Positions 37,136 to 46,435 of a stretch of DNA of 64,000 bases are shown piece after piece. The notes under the pieces are model-generated. The model searched no databases and was not told where the DNA came from. It saw only the letters and a list, made by a program, of their open reading frames with translations. Both the position numbers and the translations under genes were made by a program. This DNA is from Posidoniimonas corsicana (lineage in GTDB: Bacteria > Planctomycetota > Planctomycetia > Pirellulales > Lacipirellulaceae): contig NZ_SIHJ01000001.1 in assembly GCF_007859765.1 (NCBI RefSeq), forward strand, positions 1,570,067-1,634,066, written 5' to 3'. The first letter of the stretch is position 1; every line of letters begins with the position of its first letter.

Positions 37136-37367
37136 AAAAGGCGGTCATTGCAGGCGAACGGCCGTTCTCCGCGGGGAGCGGGGCCGATGGTTGTGCCAGA
37201 TGGCCGTTTGGGCGCGCCGAGTCGCGTGGCGCCTCCGACCTGCTCTCGAAAAGATGGTTGCCCGGCGACCAACCCGCGCCCATAATCGCGCTGCCGCCGG
37301 GCCGATTCTTGGTTTGGTCCAGCAGCGTCGGAACATTGAGGGTACATCGTCGTTGAAAGGGGAAGTC

Positions 37368-39884
37368 ATGTCCGGTTGGATTGTCGGTCGCCGGTGGGCG
37401 TTGGCGTTGGTAGCGGCTTGCGGCGCAGGGCTGCTGGTCGACGGAGTGCGGGGCCAGGAGGACGCGCCGGGCTCGCCCAGCGCCACTACCACCATCCCCG
37501 GCAATCAACTGCCGGCCCCCGACCCCAAGTTTGGCGGCGTTATCAGAAAGAACGCGGCGGAGTCGAAGGCGTGGTGGGCGCCGCGGATCGTGCCCCCCAA
37601 GCAGGCGCCCAACGTGCTGCTGATCATGACGGACGACGTCGGCTTCGGCGCGCCCAGCACGTTTGGCGGCGTGATCCCCACGCCGTCGCTCGACCGGATC
37701 GCCAAGGCCGGGCTCCGTTACACCAACTTCCATTCTACATCGCTCTGCTCGCCCACCCGCGCGGCGATCATCACCGGCCGCAACCACCACTCGGCCGGCT
37801 TTGGCGTGATCTCCGAGCAGTCCACCGGCTTCCCGGGCTACAACAGCATCATCGCCAAGGACAAGGCGACCATCGGCCGCGTCCTGCTCGACAACGGCTT
37901 CGCGACCTCGTGGTTCGGCAAGGACCACAACACCCCCACCTTCACCGCCAGCCAAATCGGCCCGTTCGACCAGTGGCCGATCGGGATGGGCTTCGAGTAC
38001 TTTTACGGCTTTGTCGGCGGCGACACCAGCCAGTGGCAGCCGAACCTGTACCGCAACACGACCGCCATCTACCCGTACGTTGGCAAGGAGAACTGGAACC
38101 TCACCACCGCCATGGCCGACGACGCGGTCAAGTGGCTGAACGAGGTCAACCAGATCGACCCCAACAAGCCGTTCTTCTGCTACTACGTGCCCGGCGGCAC
38201 GCACGCGCCGCACCACCCCACACCGGAGTGGATCGAGAAGATCCGCGACATGCGCCTGTTCGACGAGGGCTGGAACAAGCTCCGCGAGCGGATCTTCGCC
38301 AACCAGAAGAAGCTGGGGGTGATCCCCCAGGACGCCAAGCTGACCCCCTGGCCTGACGACCTGCTCAAGCAGTGGGACCAGCTCACGTCGGACGAGCAGA
38401 AACTGTTCATCCGGCAGGTAGAGGTCTACGCCGCCTACCTGGCCTACACCGACCACGAGATCGGCCGCGTGATCCAGGCCGTGGAGGATATGGGGAAGCT
38501 GGACGACACGCTCATCATCTACATCAGCGGCGACAACGGCGGCAGCGTCGAGGGCACGCTGCTGGGGACGCCCAATGAGGTGGCCTCGTTCAACGGCGTC
38601 GACGTGCCGGTCGAGCGGCAGCTCAAGGAGTTTTACGACGTCTGGGGCAGCGACCAGACCTACAACCACATGGCCGTGCCTTGGTCGTGGGCGCTGGACA
38701 CGCCGTTCAAGTGGTCCAAGCAGGTGGCGTCGCACTTTGGCGGCGTCCGACAGGGGATGTGCGTGTCGTGGCCGGGCCACATCGGCGACGAGGGCGGCGT
38801 CCGCCACCAGTTCCACCACGTGATCGACGTGGTCCCGACCATCCTCGAGGCCTGCGGCGTCCCCGCGCCGCAGGAGGTGGACGGCATCCAGCAGGCGCCG
38901 ATCGAGGGCGTCAGCTTCGCGTACACGTTCAGCAAGGAAAAGGCCGACGCGCCGTCGACCCACAAGACGCAGTACTTCGAGATGATGGGCGACCACGCCA
39001 TCTACCACGACGGCTGGATCGCCAGCACCAAGGTGGTGCGTCCGCCCTGGGAGATTGTCGGCGCGGTCAACCAGGACCCGTACGACAACGTAACGTGGGA
39101 GCTGTACGACCTGTCCAAGGACTGGACCCAGTACGACGATGTCGCCGCCGAACACCCGGAGAAGCTGGCCGAGATGAAGCGGTTGTTCCTCCAGGAGGCC
39201 GAGAAGTATCAGGTGCTGCCGCTGGACGCGTCGGTCGCCACGCGTCTGGTGGCGCCGCGGCCCAACATCACCGCCGGGCGGACCGAGTTCACCTACACCG
39301 TGCCGATGACCGGCCTGCCGCAGGGCGACTCGCCCCTGCTGCTCAACACTTCGTACAAGATCACGGCCGATATCGAGGTCCCCGAGGGGGGCGGCGAGGG
39401 CGTGCTGCTGACCTCCGGCGGCCGATTCGGCGGCTACGGCCTATACCTGCTGAAGGGCAAGCCGGTGTTTACCTGGAACCTGGTCGACCTGGAGCGGCAG
39501 CGGTGGGAGGCCAAACAGCCCCTCGCCGCCGGCCGGCATGTCGTGGAGTTCGAGTTCACGTACGACGGCGTCGGCGCCGGCACGCTGGCGTTCAACAGCC
39601 TCAGCGGCATCGGCCAGCCCGGCACGGGCGTGCTCAGAGTCGACGGCCAGGAGGCGGCGTCACTCAAGATGGAGCGGACTATCCCGCTGATCCTGCAGTG
39701 GGACGAGACCTTCGACATCGGCTCTGACACCGGCACGCCGGTCGACGACGGCGTCTACCAAGTCCCGTTCGAGTTCACCGGCAAGCTCCACAAGCTGACG
39801 CTTAAGCTCGACCGCCCCGAGCTAACGCCGGCGGACATCAGCAAGCTGCAGGCCGCCCAGCGGAACAACCGCGTGAGTGAGTGA
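37368..39884 (+). CDS. Arylsulfatase (type I, formylglycine-dependent)
   Basis: 838 aa from the ATG at 37368 (SD AAGGGGAAG); signal peptide MSGWIVGRRWALALVAACG. Metal-binding APNVLLIMTDDVGFGAPSTFGG, then the sulfatase signature LCSPTRAAIITGRNHH, in which Cys127 should become formylglycine (C-x-P-x-R). The layout (NVLLIMTDDVG...NHHSAGFG, large size, C-terminal beta-rich domain from about residue 640) is like the S1_4 arylsulfatase group. It acts in the periplasm or outside, removing sulfate esters. The sulfatase-maturing enzyme is not in this window. The frame stays open for another 1.7 kb upstream across the antisense strand of the kinase; that part is not coding. Confidence 0.95.
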   Translation: MSGWIVGRRWALALVAACGAGLLVDGVRGQEDAPGSPSATTTIPGNQLPAPDPKFGGVIRKNAAESKAWWAPRIVPPKQAPNVLLIMTDDVGFGAPSTFGGVIPTPSLDRIAKAGLRYTNFHSTSLCSPTRAAIITGRNHHSAGFGVISEQSTGFPGYNSIIAKDKATIGRVLLDNGFATSWFGKDHNTPTFTASQIGPFDQWPIGMGFEYFYGFVGGDTSQWQPNLYRNTTAIYPYVGKENWNLTTAMADDAVKWLNEVNQIDPNKPFFCYYVPGGTHAPHHPTPEWIEKIRDMRLFDEGWNKLRERIFANQKKLGVIPQDAKLTPWPDDLLKQWDQLTSDEQKLFIRQVEVYAAYLAYTDHEIGRVIQAVEDMGKLDDTLIIYISGDNGGSVEGTLLGTPNEVASFNGVDVPVERQLKEFYDVWGSDQTYNHMAVPWSWALDTPFKWSKQVASHFGGVRQGMCVSWPGHIGDEGGVRHQFHHVIDVVPTILEACGVPAPQEVDGIQQAPIEGVSFAYTFSKEKADAPSTHKTQYFEMMGDHAIYHDGWIASTKVVRPPWEIVGAVNQDPYDNVTWELYDLSKDWTQYDDVAAEHPEKLAEMKRLFLQEAEKYQVLPLDASVATRLVAPRPNITAGRTEFTYTVPMTGLPQGDSPLLLNTSYKITADIEVPEGGGEGVLLTSGGRFGGYGLYLLKGKPVFTWNLVDLERQRWEAKQPLAAGRHVVEFEFTYDGVGAGTLAFNSLSGIGQPGTGVLRVDGQEAASLKMERTIPLILQWDETFDIGSDTGTPVDDGVYQVPFEFTGKLHKLTLKLDRPELTPADISKLQAAQRNNRVSE

Positions 39885-40058
39885 CGGGATTGGCGGCTGG
39901 TGTGTCTGCTAGCGAGGTGCGCTGGCGGACTGTGGCATCGAGTTGGATTCAAGGGCTGGCGGCTGTGCGTAGCGACCGCTCAACTACACAGGTGATTCAA
40001 AGCGACGAATGATACTTCCAGATGTTCGTGTTAGAAGTTTGCCACACGTTGATGACCG

Positions 40059-41402
40059 CTAGTGCACACTCATTTGGCACAGCGGGAGGGAATCGATTAG
40101 CCTTTGCCGCCCTTCATCGGTGAGCCTGGTTTCGGACAGAGTTAGAGAACGTAAGTTCCGTAGTGCCGCTAGATGACGCACGGAATTGTCGGTGAAGTGC
40201 TGCCCGCTGAGATCTAGTTCTCGAAGGCAAGGAAGGCTAATTAAGTGGGCCAGCCCCTGATCTGATAGCCGACTTCCATGAATCGTTAGGCAAACGAGAC
40301 TCTTGCATCTCCCGAGGCCCGCAAGCAGATTGTCTCCTGCTACCGAGCCATACAGGCAAAGACGCTCGAGCTGCGGCATCGCCTTTACAAGCTGGAGCAA
40401 CGGCCTGGCCCCCAACGGGCAGCAATGAATCTCAAATTCAGTACTTGGATCCGAGAGACCCAAAGGTCCGGTCCAGAGAGCGTGCGAAAGACCCCGCGTG
40501 TCAAGTACGTCTCGAATTTCCGCGGCTGTGGGGAGATGGCCTTCTGGAAAGAGCGGGTTTTCATCGGCCACTTCCCCAAGCCCGAAGTCTACAGCCACTC
40601 GGCAACTTGGGAACGCCGCCTTGAAGGCGCCTACTCCAGCTGCGGATACCTTGGTTCCCTTTAGGCTGACGAACTGCAGCGTGGTGGTCTGCCCAAGCCT
40701 GGCAAGGCCAACGTCAGTGACGTCAGTGTTATTCAGCGACAACTCTCGCAGGCGCGTAAATTGCGCTATCCTTTCGAGGCCTAAGTCACTGACCAAGGTG
40801 TTGTTCAACCCGAGGCACTCTAATGATCTGAGAGAACGGATGCTTGCGATCCCGTCGTTCGTCACGGGGGAATGCGAGAGCTCCAAGTAGGTCAGCGGAA
40901 CGGCCTTCAGGTGTTTCAGGCCGCTGCCCGTTACCCCAGTGTTGTTAAGTGAGACAGTGTGAAGTTGACTTAGATTGGAAAGCGGCCCAAGTGCGGCGTC
41001 ATCAATCAATTTGTTGCGACTCAGTCCAATAGCCTGCAATGTTCGCAGGTTTCCGAGAGCTCTGATCACGTCAGAACTGATGCAGATTTCGCCGCGCGCT
41101 TCTTGCCGGTTCACCTGGGATGCGAACTCTGCGGAAATCGGAGTGCGGAAGTAGTCTTCGCCCAAGGCGTTTATCAGCCACTTCGGCGCAGAACACCTCA
41201 GGCGGTTATTCGGGTTCTCATCCACGCTCTGTTCGCGTTGATACCCAACAATCCCTCTTGCGTCGGATATCGTCTTAATCGCTTCGCTCTGACGGCTTGC
41301 TAGGTAAGCTGTGCGGCCCGTCCACAGACAGGTCACGGTCATCAACAACATGAGGAACCGGAGCTGGAATCGGGGGCGAATGCATTTGATCCGAATGACC
41401 AT
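40059..41402 (-). CDS. Leucine-rich-repeat protein with N-terminal membrane anchor
   Basis: 447 aa. The N-terminus RIKCIRPRFQLRFLMLLMTVTCLWTGRTAYLA is a signal anchor of a form common in planctomycetes (basic RFQLR followed by a short hydrophobic run). LRR units (LxxLxxLxLxxTxVTDxGL) occur around residues 115-270 and 345-440, for example LRELSLNNTDVTDVGLARLG and LRSLTLSETRLTDEGRQRL. It is probably periplasmic and protein-binding; the partner is unknown. GC content and codon use are clearly lower/less biased than in flanking genes. Confidence 0.8.
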   Translation of the reverse strand: MVIRIKCIRPRFQLRFLMLLMTVTCLWTGRTAYLASRQSEAIKTISDARGIVGYQREQSVDENPNNRLRCSAPKWLINALGEDYFRTPISAEFASQVNRQEARGEICISSDVIRALGNLRTLQAIGLSRNKLIDDAALGPLSNLSQLHTVSLNNTGVTGSGLKHLKAVPLTYLELSHSPVTNDGIASIRSLRSLECLGLNNTLVSDLGLERIAQFTRLRELSLNNTDVTDVGLARLGQTTTLQFVSLKGTKVSAAGVGAFKAAFPSCRVAVDFGLGEVADENPLFPEGHLPTAAEIRDVLDTRGLSHALWTGPLGLSDPSTEFEIHCCPLGARPLLQLVKAMPQLERLCLYGSVAGDNLLAGLGRCKSLVCLTIHGSRLSDQGLAHLISLPCLRELDLSGQHFTDNSVRHLAALRNLRSLTLSETRLTDEGRQRLIDSLPLCQMSVH

Positions 41403-41618
41403 CGACTTAGCTTTCGTGTAGTGCCACGGCCACTTGCCGGCACGGTGTGCGATGGCGTGTCAATGTTGGACAGTGATCGCCATCGTATCAGTTCTCAACC
41501 GCGAACGCTCTGCCAGATTGCTAGCGTTCCTTCGTTGGTTTGACCTAGCACTTTCGTCGGCAACTTCTCTGTTTCTAGCGAGAGCCCCCTGGTCAGGCAT
41601 TAGGCAGAAAGCGGGCGT

Positions 41619-42809
41619 TCAGCGACTCTCGGAGCGTCGGTGTCGAAGCACTACGGACACTATCGTCACGACGAGCCCCACTAGCGACACCCAGAATACC
41701 GTTGGCCCCCACCAGCCATCGCTGCGAGATTGTTCGTGAGGGGCCAGCTCCTCGCCGTTTGCCCCCACTCGGTAGAATCGCCCGCGGCCTGAGTCTGTCT
41801 CGGCGCGAACGAGCGTCCCTGCCTGAAACACGACATCAAACTCGTGCGGCAGGATCTCTCGGTTGAAGACGCAGTCAACGACTCTCGCGTGGAGCCGCTT
41901 AACCCTCTTGTCTCGAATCGAAGTGCTAGTCCATGCCGTTGGCGCCCATATCGCATGGTCTTGGTCGAACGAGTACGACACCAGCATCTCTGATGTCGAG
42001 CCGCCCGGGGTCTGTAGGAAAGTGCGGACAACGCTGTATTGCATATGAGGATCGACTTCCCAGATCCTACCGTTCTTGGCTGTGAGAACGAGATGACCGT
42101 CGTCGTTGACGTCAGATACGCTCGAGATAAGATCGGCGGGGATGACAGACTCAGGCTGTATCAAGAAGAACAGCGGATTGAAATCGGCCAAAGTCTGGAT
42201 GCTGAGTGCGTTCCCACTTGCGATAACTCCTTGAAGTGGCTTAGCCTCTCCTTGAATCCGATTGAGTATACGAAGAGTCCCGTCACCTACCGCCTCTTCA
42301 CGGTCGACAATTCGGGTATGCCCTGTGGAATAGTTAAACACAGGCTGGTGGGATGTGGCGTGCATCCGGGTGCCATCAAACAAGACCCGATACTCCATGC
42401 CGCGCGCCTCGGAGCCGTTGTCAAGGAGCTTGTGCCAGACTCTTCCAACTGCGCGTTCGACGCCTCGAGAATCCCCGCGGAGAAGCTCTGATTCGTCGTA
42501 CTCCTCGCGTGACGCTAGGTGCTCGCTCATCGAAACAGCAATGTCGAGCGTCGAATACTTGCTGTTCCTCGATTCCCACGCGTCTTGAACGGTTTCGTAG
42601 TTTTCAGCAGTACAGGACCCAGGCCATGCAAAGATTGCAACGGCGAGTGATGTAAGCAGAGGTAGTGACGGGTTGCAGTTAACGGTCGAAGTGCATGGTG
42701 TTGATCTGGAGCTAATCAGATGCTTGCAACCGTCTGCGTGCTCAGCCACCTCGGACACTCCGTGGGATTGATCTGCGAATGTTGCTGTGAGATGGGGGTA
42801 CGTCACCAC
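41619..42809 (-). CDS. Unknown exported protein with C-terminal membrane helix
   Basis: Up to 396 aa; the exact start is uncertain because the first ~45 residues look non-conserved and the likely export signal is LPLLTSLAVAIFAWPGSCTA (residues ~49-68). The mature part is beta-rich (VLFDGTRMHATSHQPVFNYSTGH; HMQYSVVRTFLQTPGGSTSEML), somewhat like LolA/outer-membrane-lipoprotein-sorting proteins in general look, and ends with a transmembrane helix (TVFWVSLVGLVVTIVSVVL) and basic residues. No family was recognised. Lower GC than neighbours, like the LRR gene downstream of it on the same strand. Confidence 0.6.
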   Translation of the reverse strand: MVTYPHLTATFADQSHGVSEVAEHADGCKHLISSRSTPCTSTVNCNPSLPLLTSLAVAIFAWPGSCTAENYETVQDAWESRNSKYSTLDIAVSMSEHLASREEYDESELLRGDSRGVERAVGRVWHKLLDNGSEARGMEYRVLFDGTRMHATSHQPVFNYSTGHTRIVDREEAVGDGTLRILNRIQGEAKPLQGVIASGNALSIQTLADFNPLFFLIQPESVIPADLISSVSDVNDDGHLVLTAKNGRIWEVDPHMQYSVVRTFLQTPGGSTSEMLVSYSFDQDHAIWAPTAWTSTSIRDKRVKRLHARVVDCVFNREILPHEFDVVFQAGTLVRAETDSGRGRFYRVGANGEELAPHEQSRSDGWWGPTVFWVSLVGLVVTIVSVVLRHRRSESR

Positions 42810-43070
42810 GCTCCCAAGGACGCGCGAGGGTCATCGCATCCGGTTGCGCTGCTGTCTCACAGCTTACCACCTGGCGCCCAACAGGACGGTAGTCTTGCCG
42901 CCCGCGGCAGTGCTCTTGCCTTCCTCTCTTCGCTCCAGAATTGAGTAGAAACCGGCCACCTGACGCCTTACAAATAGGGTACGCAGCGCACTGCGCGCCA
43001 TGGCTTTGGGCCATTTAAGCGAGGCGAGTACAGAGCGACCAGGGCGTGGGCGCCGCGAGGGCGGCCGGCC

Positions 43071-43111
43071 CGACTTTTGTCCCTATCGTGCTTATTGGGG
43101 GGACAAAAGTC
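43071..43111. repeat. Inverted repeat 1 (GACTTTTGTCCC family)
   Basis: GACTTTTGTCCC at 43072-43083 and its exact reverse complement GGGACAAAAGTC at 43100-43111 around a 16-base loop. The same 12-mer recurs, slightly altered, in the repeat about 80 bases on. Confidence 0.8.
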
Positions 43112-43189
43112 CTGCTGCCGCTGACCGGGCGGGACGCGCCGGACGATGCTATACAAGCGTGAAACGCCATTCTCGGCCAACGTTGGGGG

Positions 43190-43238
43190 CCGACATTTGT
43201 CCCTAAGAATCGATAGCGCCAAGAGGGACAAGAGTCGG
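43190..43238. repeat. Inverted repeat 2 (GACTTTTGTCCC family)
   Basis: CCGACATTTGTCCC at 43190-43203 and GGGACAAGAGTCGG at 43225-43238, about a 21-base loop, one mismatch. It lies just 8 bases downstream of the end of the DUF4332 protein gene, so it could also end that transcript. Confidence 0.75.
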
Positions 43239-43245
43239 GCGGCCG

Positions 43246-46200
43246 CTACGCGGCGCCCAGCACGCGGCACTGGCGGGACCAGTTGATCCAGTCGGTCACC
43301 TCGGCCAGGTCGGGCGTCTTGCCGCCGCGGATGATCCGCTCCGCCTCGGCGGTGCTGCAGAACGGCTCCACGAAACCGAACAGCTCGGCCGGCTTCATCG
43401 ACGCCAGCTCCTCCGGGCGGGTGAAGCCGCACTCGACCAGGATCTGGGCGTCGTGGCCGCGGAGCTGGGGGATCCGGCAGACGAGTTGCGCCTGGTGCTG
43501 CCAGGCGACCAGCGTCTCGGCGTCGATGCGCCTGGAGTCGAGCTTGTCGGCCAGCAGCTCCGGGTCGGCGTCGAGCAGGTCGCCGACCGTGCGGACGCCG
43601 GCCTTCTGCAGCTTGGCCGCGGTCTTGGGGCCGATGGACGGCGCGTCGACAATCGGGCTGGAGGTCTCGAGGTAGAACTTGAGCTTCTTCGGCTTCTTCG
43701 GGGCGTGCGCGGCGCCGTTGTGGTGCGGCGCCTCGGTGCGGAGCCTCAGGTGCCCGCTGCTGGACGCGGCGCCGTTGCGGGAGCCGCCGCGGCTGCTGGC
43801 CGAGTTGTTGTGGCTGACGCGTTGGCGGCGTTCACCCCGACAGCGCTGCCAGCCGCTCCAGGCGGCGGAGGTCTGCCAGCGGTCGCGGCCGCGGCGGGCG
43901 TCGCGGACCCAGCGGCGGGCGCGGTCGGCGTCGAAGCGGTAGCCGCGGTCGGTGTGGCGGCGGCCCCGGTCGCTGGTGAGGTACGCGTCGACCTGCTTGA
44001 GCAGCTCGTCGGCCGACGCGTCGGCCAGTTGGTCGACGTCGTAGCAGCCGGCGCCGGTCAATACGACGGCGTCGTCGAACGAGAGGTGCGGCACGAAGCA
44101 GACGAACCCGAGGTGCGTCTGCCACAGCGCGACCAGCTCGGCCGTGACGTCGTCGCGGTCCAGCTCCTCGGCCACGGCGCTGGGGTCGGCGCCGAGCAAA
44201 TCGCTCACGGTGCGGATGCGGGAGCGGAGGAACACGGTCTCGCGGTCGTGGATGGGGACCGGGAACCGCTCGATCTTGTCGTCCGGCGAGAGGAGGTACT
44301 CGGAGGTTTCGACGTGCTCGGTGGTCGACACGTGCCGCACCGGTCCGGTGACCGGCTTGGCGGCCGGCTGCGGGGCCGCGGCCTCGACAACGAACTCGCG
44401 GCGCGAGGACTTGGCCGCCAGTCCCAGCCTGTGGGCGCCGAGCGAGGCGAACCGCGCGAGCGCGTCGGCGTCGGCCGTGCCGACGAACAGCTGCCGCCCG
44501 GCGCGGGCGAAATCGTCGAGCGTGGTGGCGAGCGACGCGATCTGGTCGCGGGTCAGGCCGGCGAACGGCTCGTCGAGGATCAGCGGCAGGCGGACGCCCC
44601 GCTGGCCGGCGGTCCAGACCAGCGACAGCCGCAGCGCCAGCGAAGCCAGCCGCCGCACCGACGGGTCGAGCTCGCGGGCGAGCCGCTGCTGGCCGAGCTG
44701 GTCGGTGGCGGCCAGCTCGCGGCCGTTCATCACCAGCCGCAGGCCAACCCACTGGCCGTCGGTCAGGCGGGCGAACAGCTCGGACGCGCGCCAGCGGTTG
44801 GGTCCCTCGTCGGGCCGGGAGGGGAGCGACTCGGCGCGTGCCAGGCGACGCTCGGCGTCGGCCAGCTCGCGCTGGAGCGACTCGAGCTTGCTGGAGGAGA
44901 GCAGCCGGTCACGCTCGTCTTCGAGCTCGCGGCGTTTGCGGGTCAGGCGTTCTAGCGACTCGTTGATGGCGGTCAGCTCGCTCTGCAGCTCGGCGAGCTC
45001 GGCCTCCAGCTCCTGGCGGGTTTGCGGGCAGCAGGCACCGGCCACGGCGGGCAGCAGGTCCTGCTCGGTCCGCTTGGCGCGGGTGGTGCGGTACAGCTCC
45101 TGCCGGCGGGTCAGCAGGTGGTCGAGCTGACGCTGCAGGTCGAGCTGGCTGCGGGTGAGGTGCTCGGCCTCGGCCTTGAGCTGCTGGGCGTGGTAGGCCC
45201 GCTGCTGCTGGTCGGCCAGGTCGGTCAGCCGGTCGATCTGGTTGCGGAGCGTTTCGGCGAGCGGGTTGATGCGGGGGTGGGCGTCGCGGCAGACGCACGC
45301 CTGGGAGTCGGCCGCGCGGGCCAGCCGAGCGACCTCGCCCTCGAGGTCCTGCATCAGCCGGCGGGCGACCGCCAGGCCGGCCCGCTGGTCGGCCAGCGAG
45401 ATGGCGGGCGAGGCGTCGTCCGGATGGATGGCGGCCAGCTCGGAGCGGACGTGCGACTCGCGGAGCTCCAACTCGGCCAGCGTCTGCCGCCAGCGCTCGA
45501 TCTGGCTTTCCAGCTCGTCGAGCTGGGGGCCGAGGTTGGCGGCGTGGTCGGCGCCATCGTGCTCGCGGTGGACGGTTTCGGAGATCGCCTGGTAGCGGAG
45601 GCGGGTCTCGATCGAGGAGAGCTCGGTCTCGACCGCCATGCGGCGGCGGTCAACCGTTTCGCGGCGCTGGAGCAGCCGCTCTGCGTCGGCTTCCAGCTCG
45701 CGCAGCTCCTCTTCGGCGTCGGCGCTGCGGCCGCGGCGTTCGGCCAGCAGGTCCTCGATCGCGAGGGCCAGCTCGTCGCGGCGGCGGAGCAGGTCGGCGC
45801 GGTTGGCGTCTTCGCGGGGAGTTGCGGGGGCGGTCGCAGACTGGCCGCGGTCCAGGTCGAGGAACGCGGCGGCGACCTCCTCGCTGAGCAGCTCGCTGAG
45901 CTGGTCGCCGCGGCGGCCGTTGGCGTGGAACACCCGCTGCACTACGCCGACCGGCAGGTCGCACAGCAGCCGCTCGATGATGTGGGGCGGGGTCTGGCCA
46001 CCGTCCAGGCGGCTGACGGTGAATCGCTCGTCGGAGTCCTGGTTGCGGACCCGCCGCAGGCGGAAGCGGCCGGCGTCGGCGGCCAGGTCGACCTCGCCAA
46101 ACGCGGCGTCGAAGTTGGGCTTGCGCGTGAGGCCGCCGTGCCCGTAGAGCACGACGTGCAGCATGTCGAGGAGGGAGTCGCCGTGGTTGTCGGCGGCGAG

Positions 46201-46290
46201 CGGGATGGTGTTGAGCGAGTCGGAAACGCCGGCCGCCTCGATGAGCGGCTCGTGATTGCGGTCGTCCAGCTGCAGACGGGTGATCCTCAT
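43246..46290 (-). CDS. Large coiled-coil, SMC/YhaN-like protein with degenerate ATPase and C-terminal DUF4332 modules
   Basis: 1014 aa from the ATG at 46290 (SD GAGGA). Residues 1-110 align in pattern with the YhaN/RecF-type head (MRITRLQL...LNTIPLA...LLDMLHVVLYG), but the P-loop position reads ADNHGDS (33-39), lacking the Gly-Lys-Ser/Thr. Residues ~150-500 are coiled coil with a Cys pair (ACVC) midway. A second head half has LDPSVRRLASLALRLSLV where a signature motif would be and RLPLILDEPFAGLT, a Walker-B-like strand. The C-terminus carries helix-hairpin-helix DUF4332 units (~700-800 and ~870-1014, SIGPKTAAKLQKAGVRTVGDLL). Probably a DNA-associated structural protein; ATP use is doubtful. 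Confidence 0.75.
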   Translation of the reverse strand: MRITRLQLDDRNHEPLIEAAGVSDSLNTIPLAADNHGDSLLDMLHVVLYGHGGLTRKPNFDAAFGEVDLAADAGRFRLRRVRNQDSDERFTVSRLDGGQTPPHIIERLLCDLPVGVVQRVFHANGRRGDQLSELLSEEVAAAFLDLDRGQSATAPATPREDANRADLLRRRDELALAIEDLLAERRGRSADAEEELRELEADAERLLQRRETVDRRRMAVETELSSIETRLRYQAISETVHREHDGADHAANLGPQLDELESQIERWRQTLAELELRESHVRSELAAIHPDDASPAISLADQRAGLAVARRLMQDLEGEVARLARAADSQACVCRDAHPRINPLAETLRNQIDRLTDLADQQQRAYHAQQLKAEAEHLTRSQLDLQRQLDHLLTRRQELYRTTRAKRTEQDLLPAVAGACCPQTRQELEAELAELQSELTAINESLERLTRKRRELEDERDRLLSSSKLESLQRELADAERRLARAESLPSRPDEGPNRWRASELFARLTDGQWVGLRLVMNGRELAATDQLGQQRLARELDPSVRRLASLALRLSLVWTAGQRGVRLPLILDEPFAGLTRDQIASLATTLDDFARAGRQLFVGTADADALARFASLGAHRLGLAAKSSRREFVVEAAAPQPAAKPVTGPVRHVSTTEHVETSEYLLSPDDKIERFPVPIHDRETVFLRSRIRTVSDLLGADPSAVAEELDRDDVTAELVALWQTHLGFVCFVPHLSFDDAVVLTGAGCYDVDQLADASADELLKQVDAYLTSDRGRRHTDRGYRFDADRARRWVRDARRGRDRWQTSAAWSGWQRCRGERRQRVSHNNSASSRGGSRNGAASSSGHLRLRTEAPHHNGAAHAPKKPKKLKFYLETSSPIVDAPSIGPKTAAKLQKAGVRTVGDLLDADPELLADKLDSRRIDAETLVAWQHQAQLVCRIPQLRGHDAQILVECGFTRPEELASMKPAELFGFVEPFCSTAEAERIIRGGKTPDLAEVTDWINWSRQCRVLGAA

Positions 46291-46368
46291 GATCAACGGT
46301 CCTCGGCATTCATTGCTAGGAGCGGGAGTGGGTCCTCCGCGGGAGCGCCTATTCTGCGCGATCGACGC

Positions 46369-46402
46369 TAGGCTGGCGATGCCAATCTTGTCCGCCAGCC
46401 TA
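46369..46402 (-). terminator. Inverted repeat between the GGDEF gene and the coiled-coil gene
   Basis: Perfect ten-base arms TAGGCTGGCG (46369-46378) and CGCCAGCCTA (46393-46402), 14-base loop, about 35 bases past the end of the GGDEF gene. No T-tract. It could be the 3' end of the GGDEF transcript or a protein-binding site. Confidence 0.4.
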
Positions 46403-46435
46403 CGCAGATTGGCCGGGTCGCCGCGGGAAGGGGTG

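Larger units (their letters stand above)
42810..43245. other. Intergenic region with paired inverted repeats
   Basis: 436 bases without a credible gene between the orphan exported protein and the DUF4332 protein. Its right half holds the two related inverted repeats listed separately; the left half shows nothing recognisable. Confidence 0.5.

Noticed and set aside
35634-39884. A single 1416-aa open frame spanning the antisense of the kinase and the sulfatase
   Set aside because: The first 1.7 kb is the reverse strand of a well-supported kinase gene and has low-complexity His/Arg/Gly-rich translation. The sulfatase has its own ATG, SD and signal peptide at 37368.
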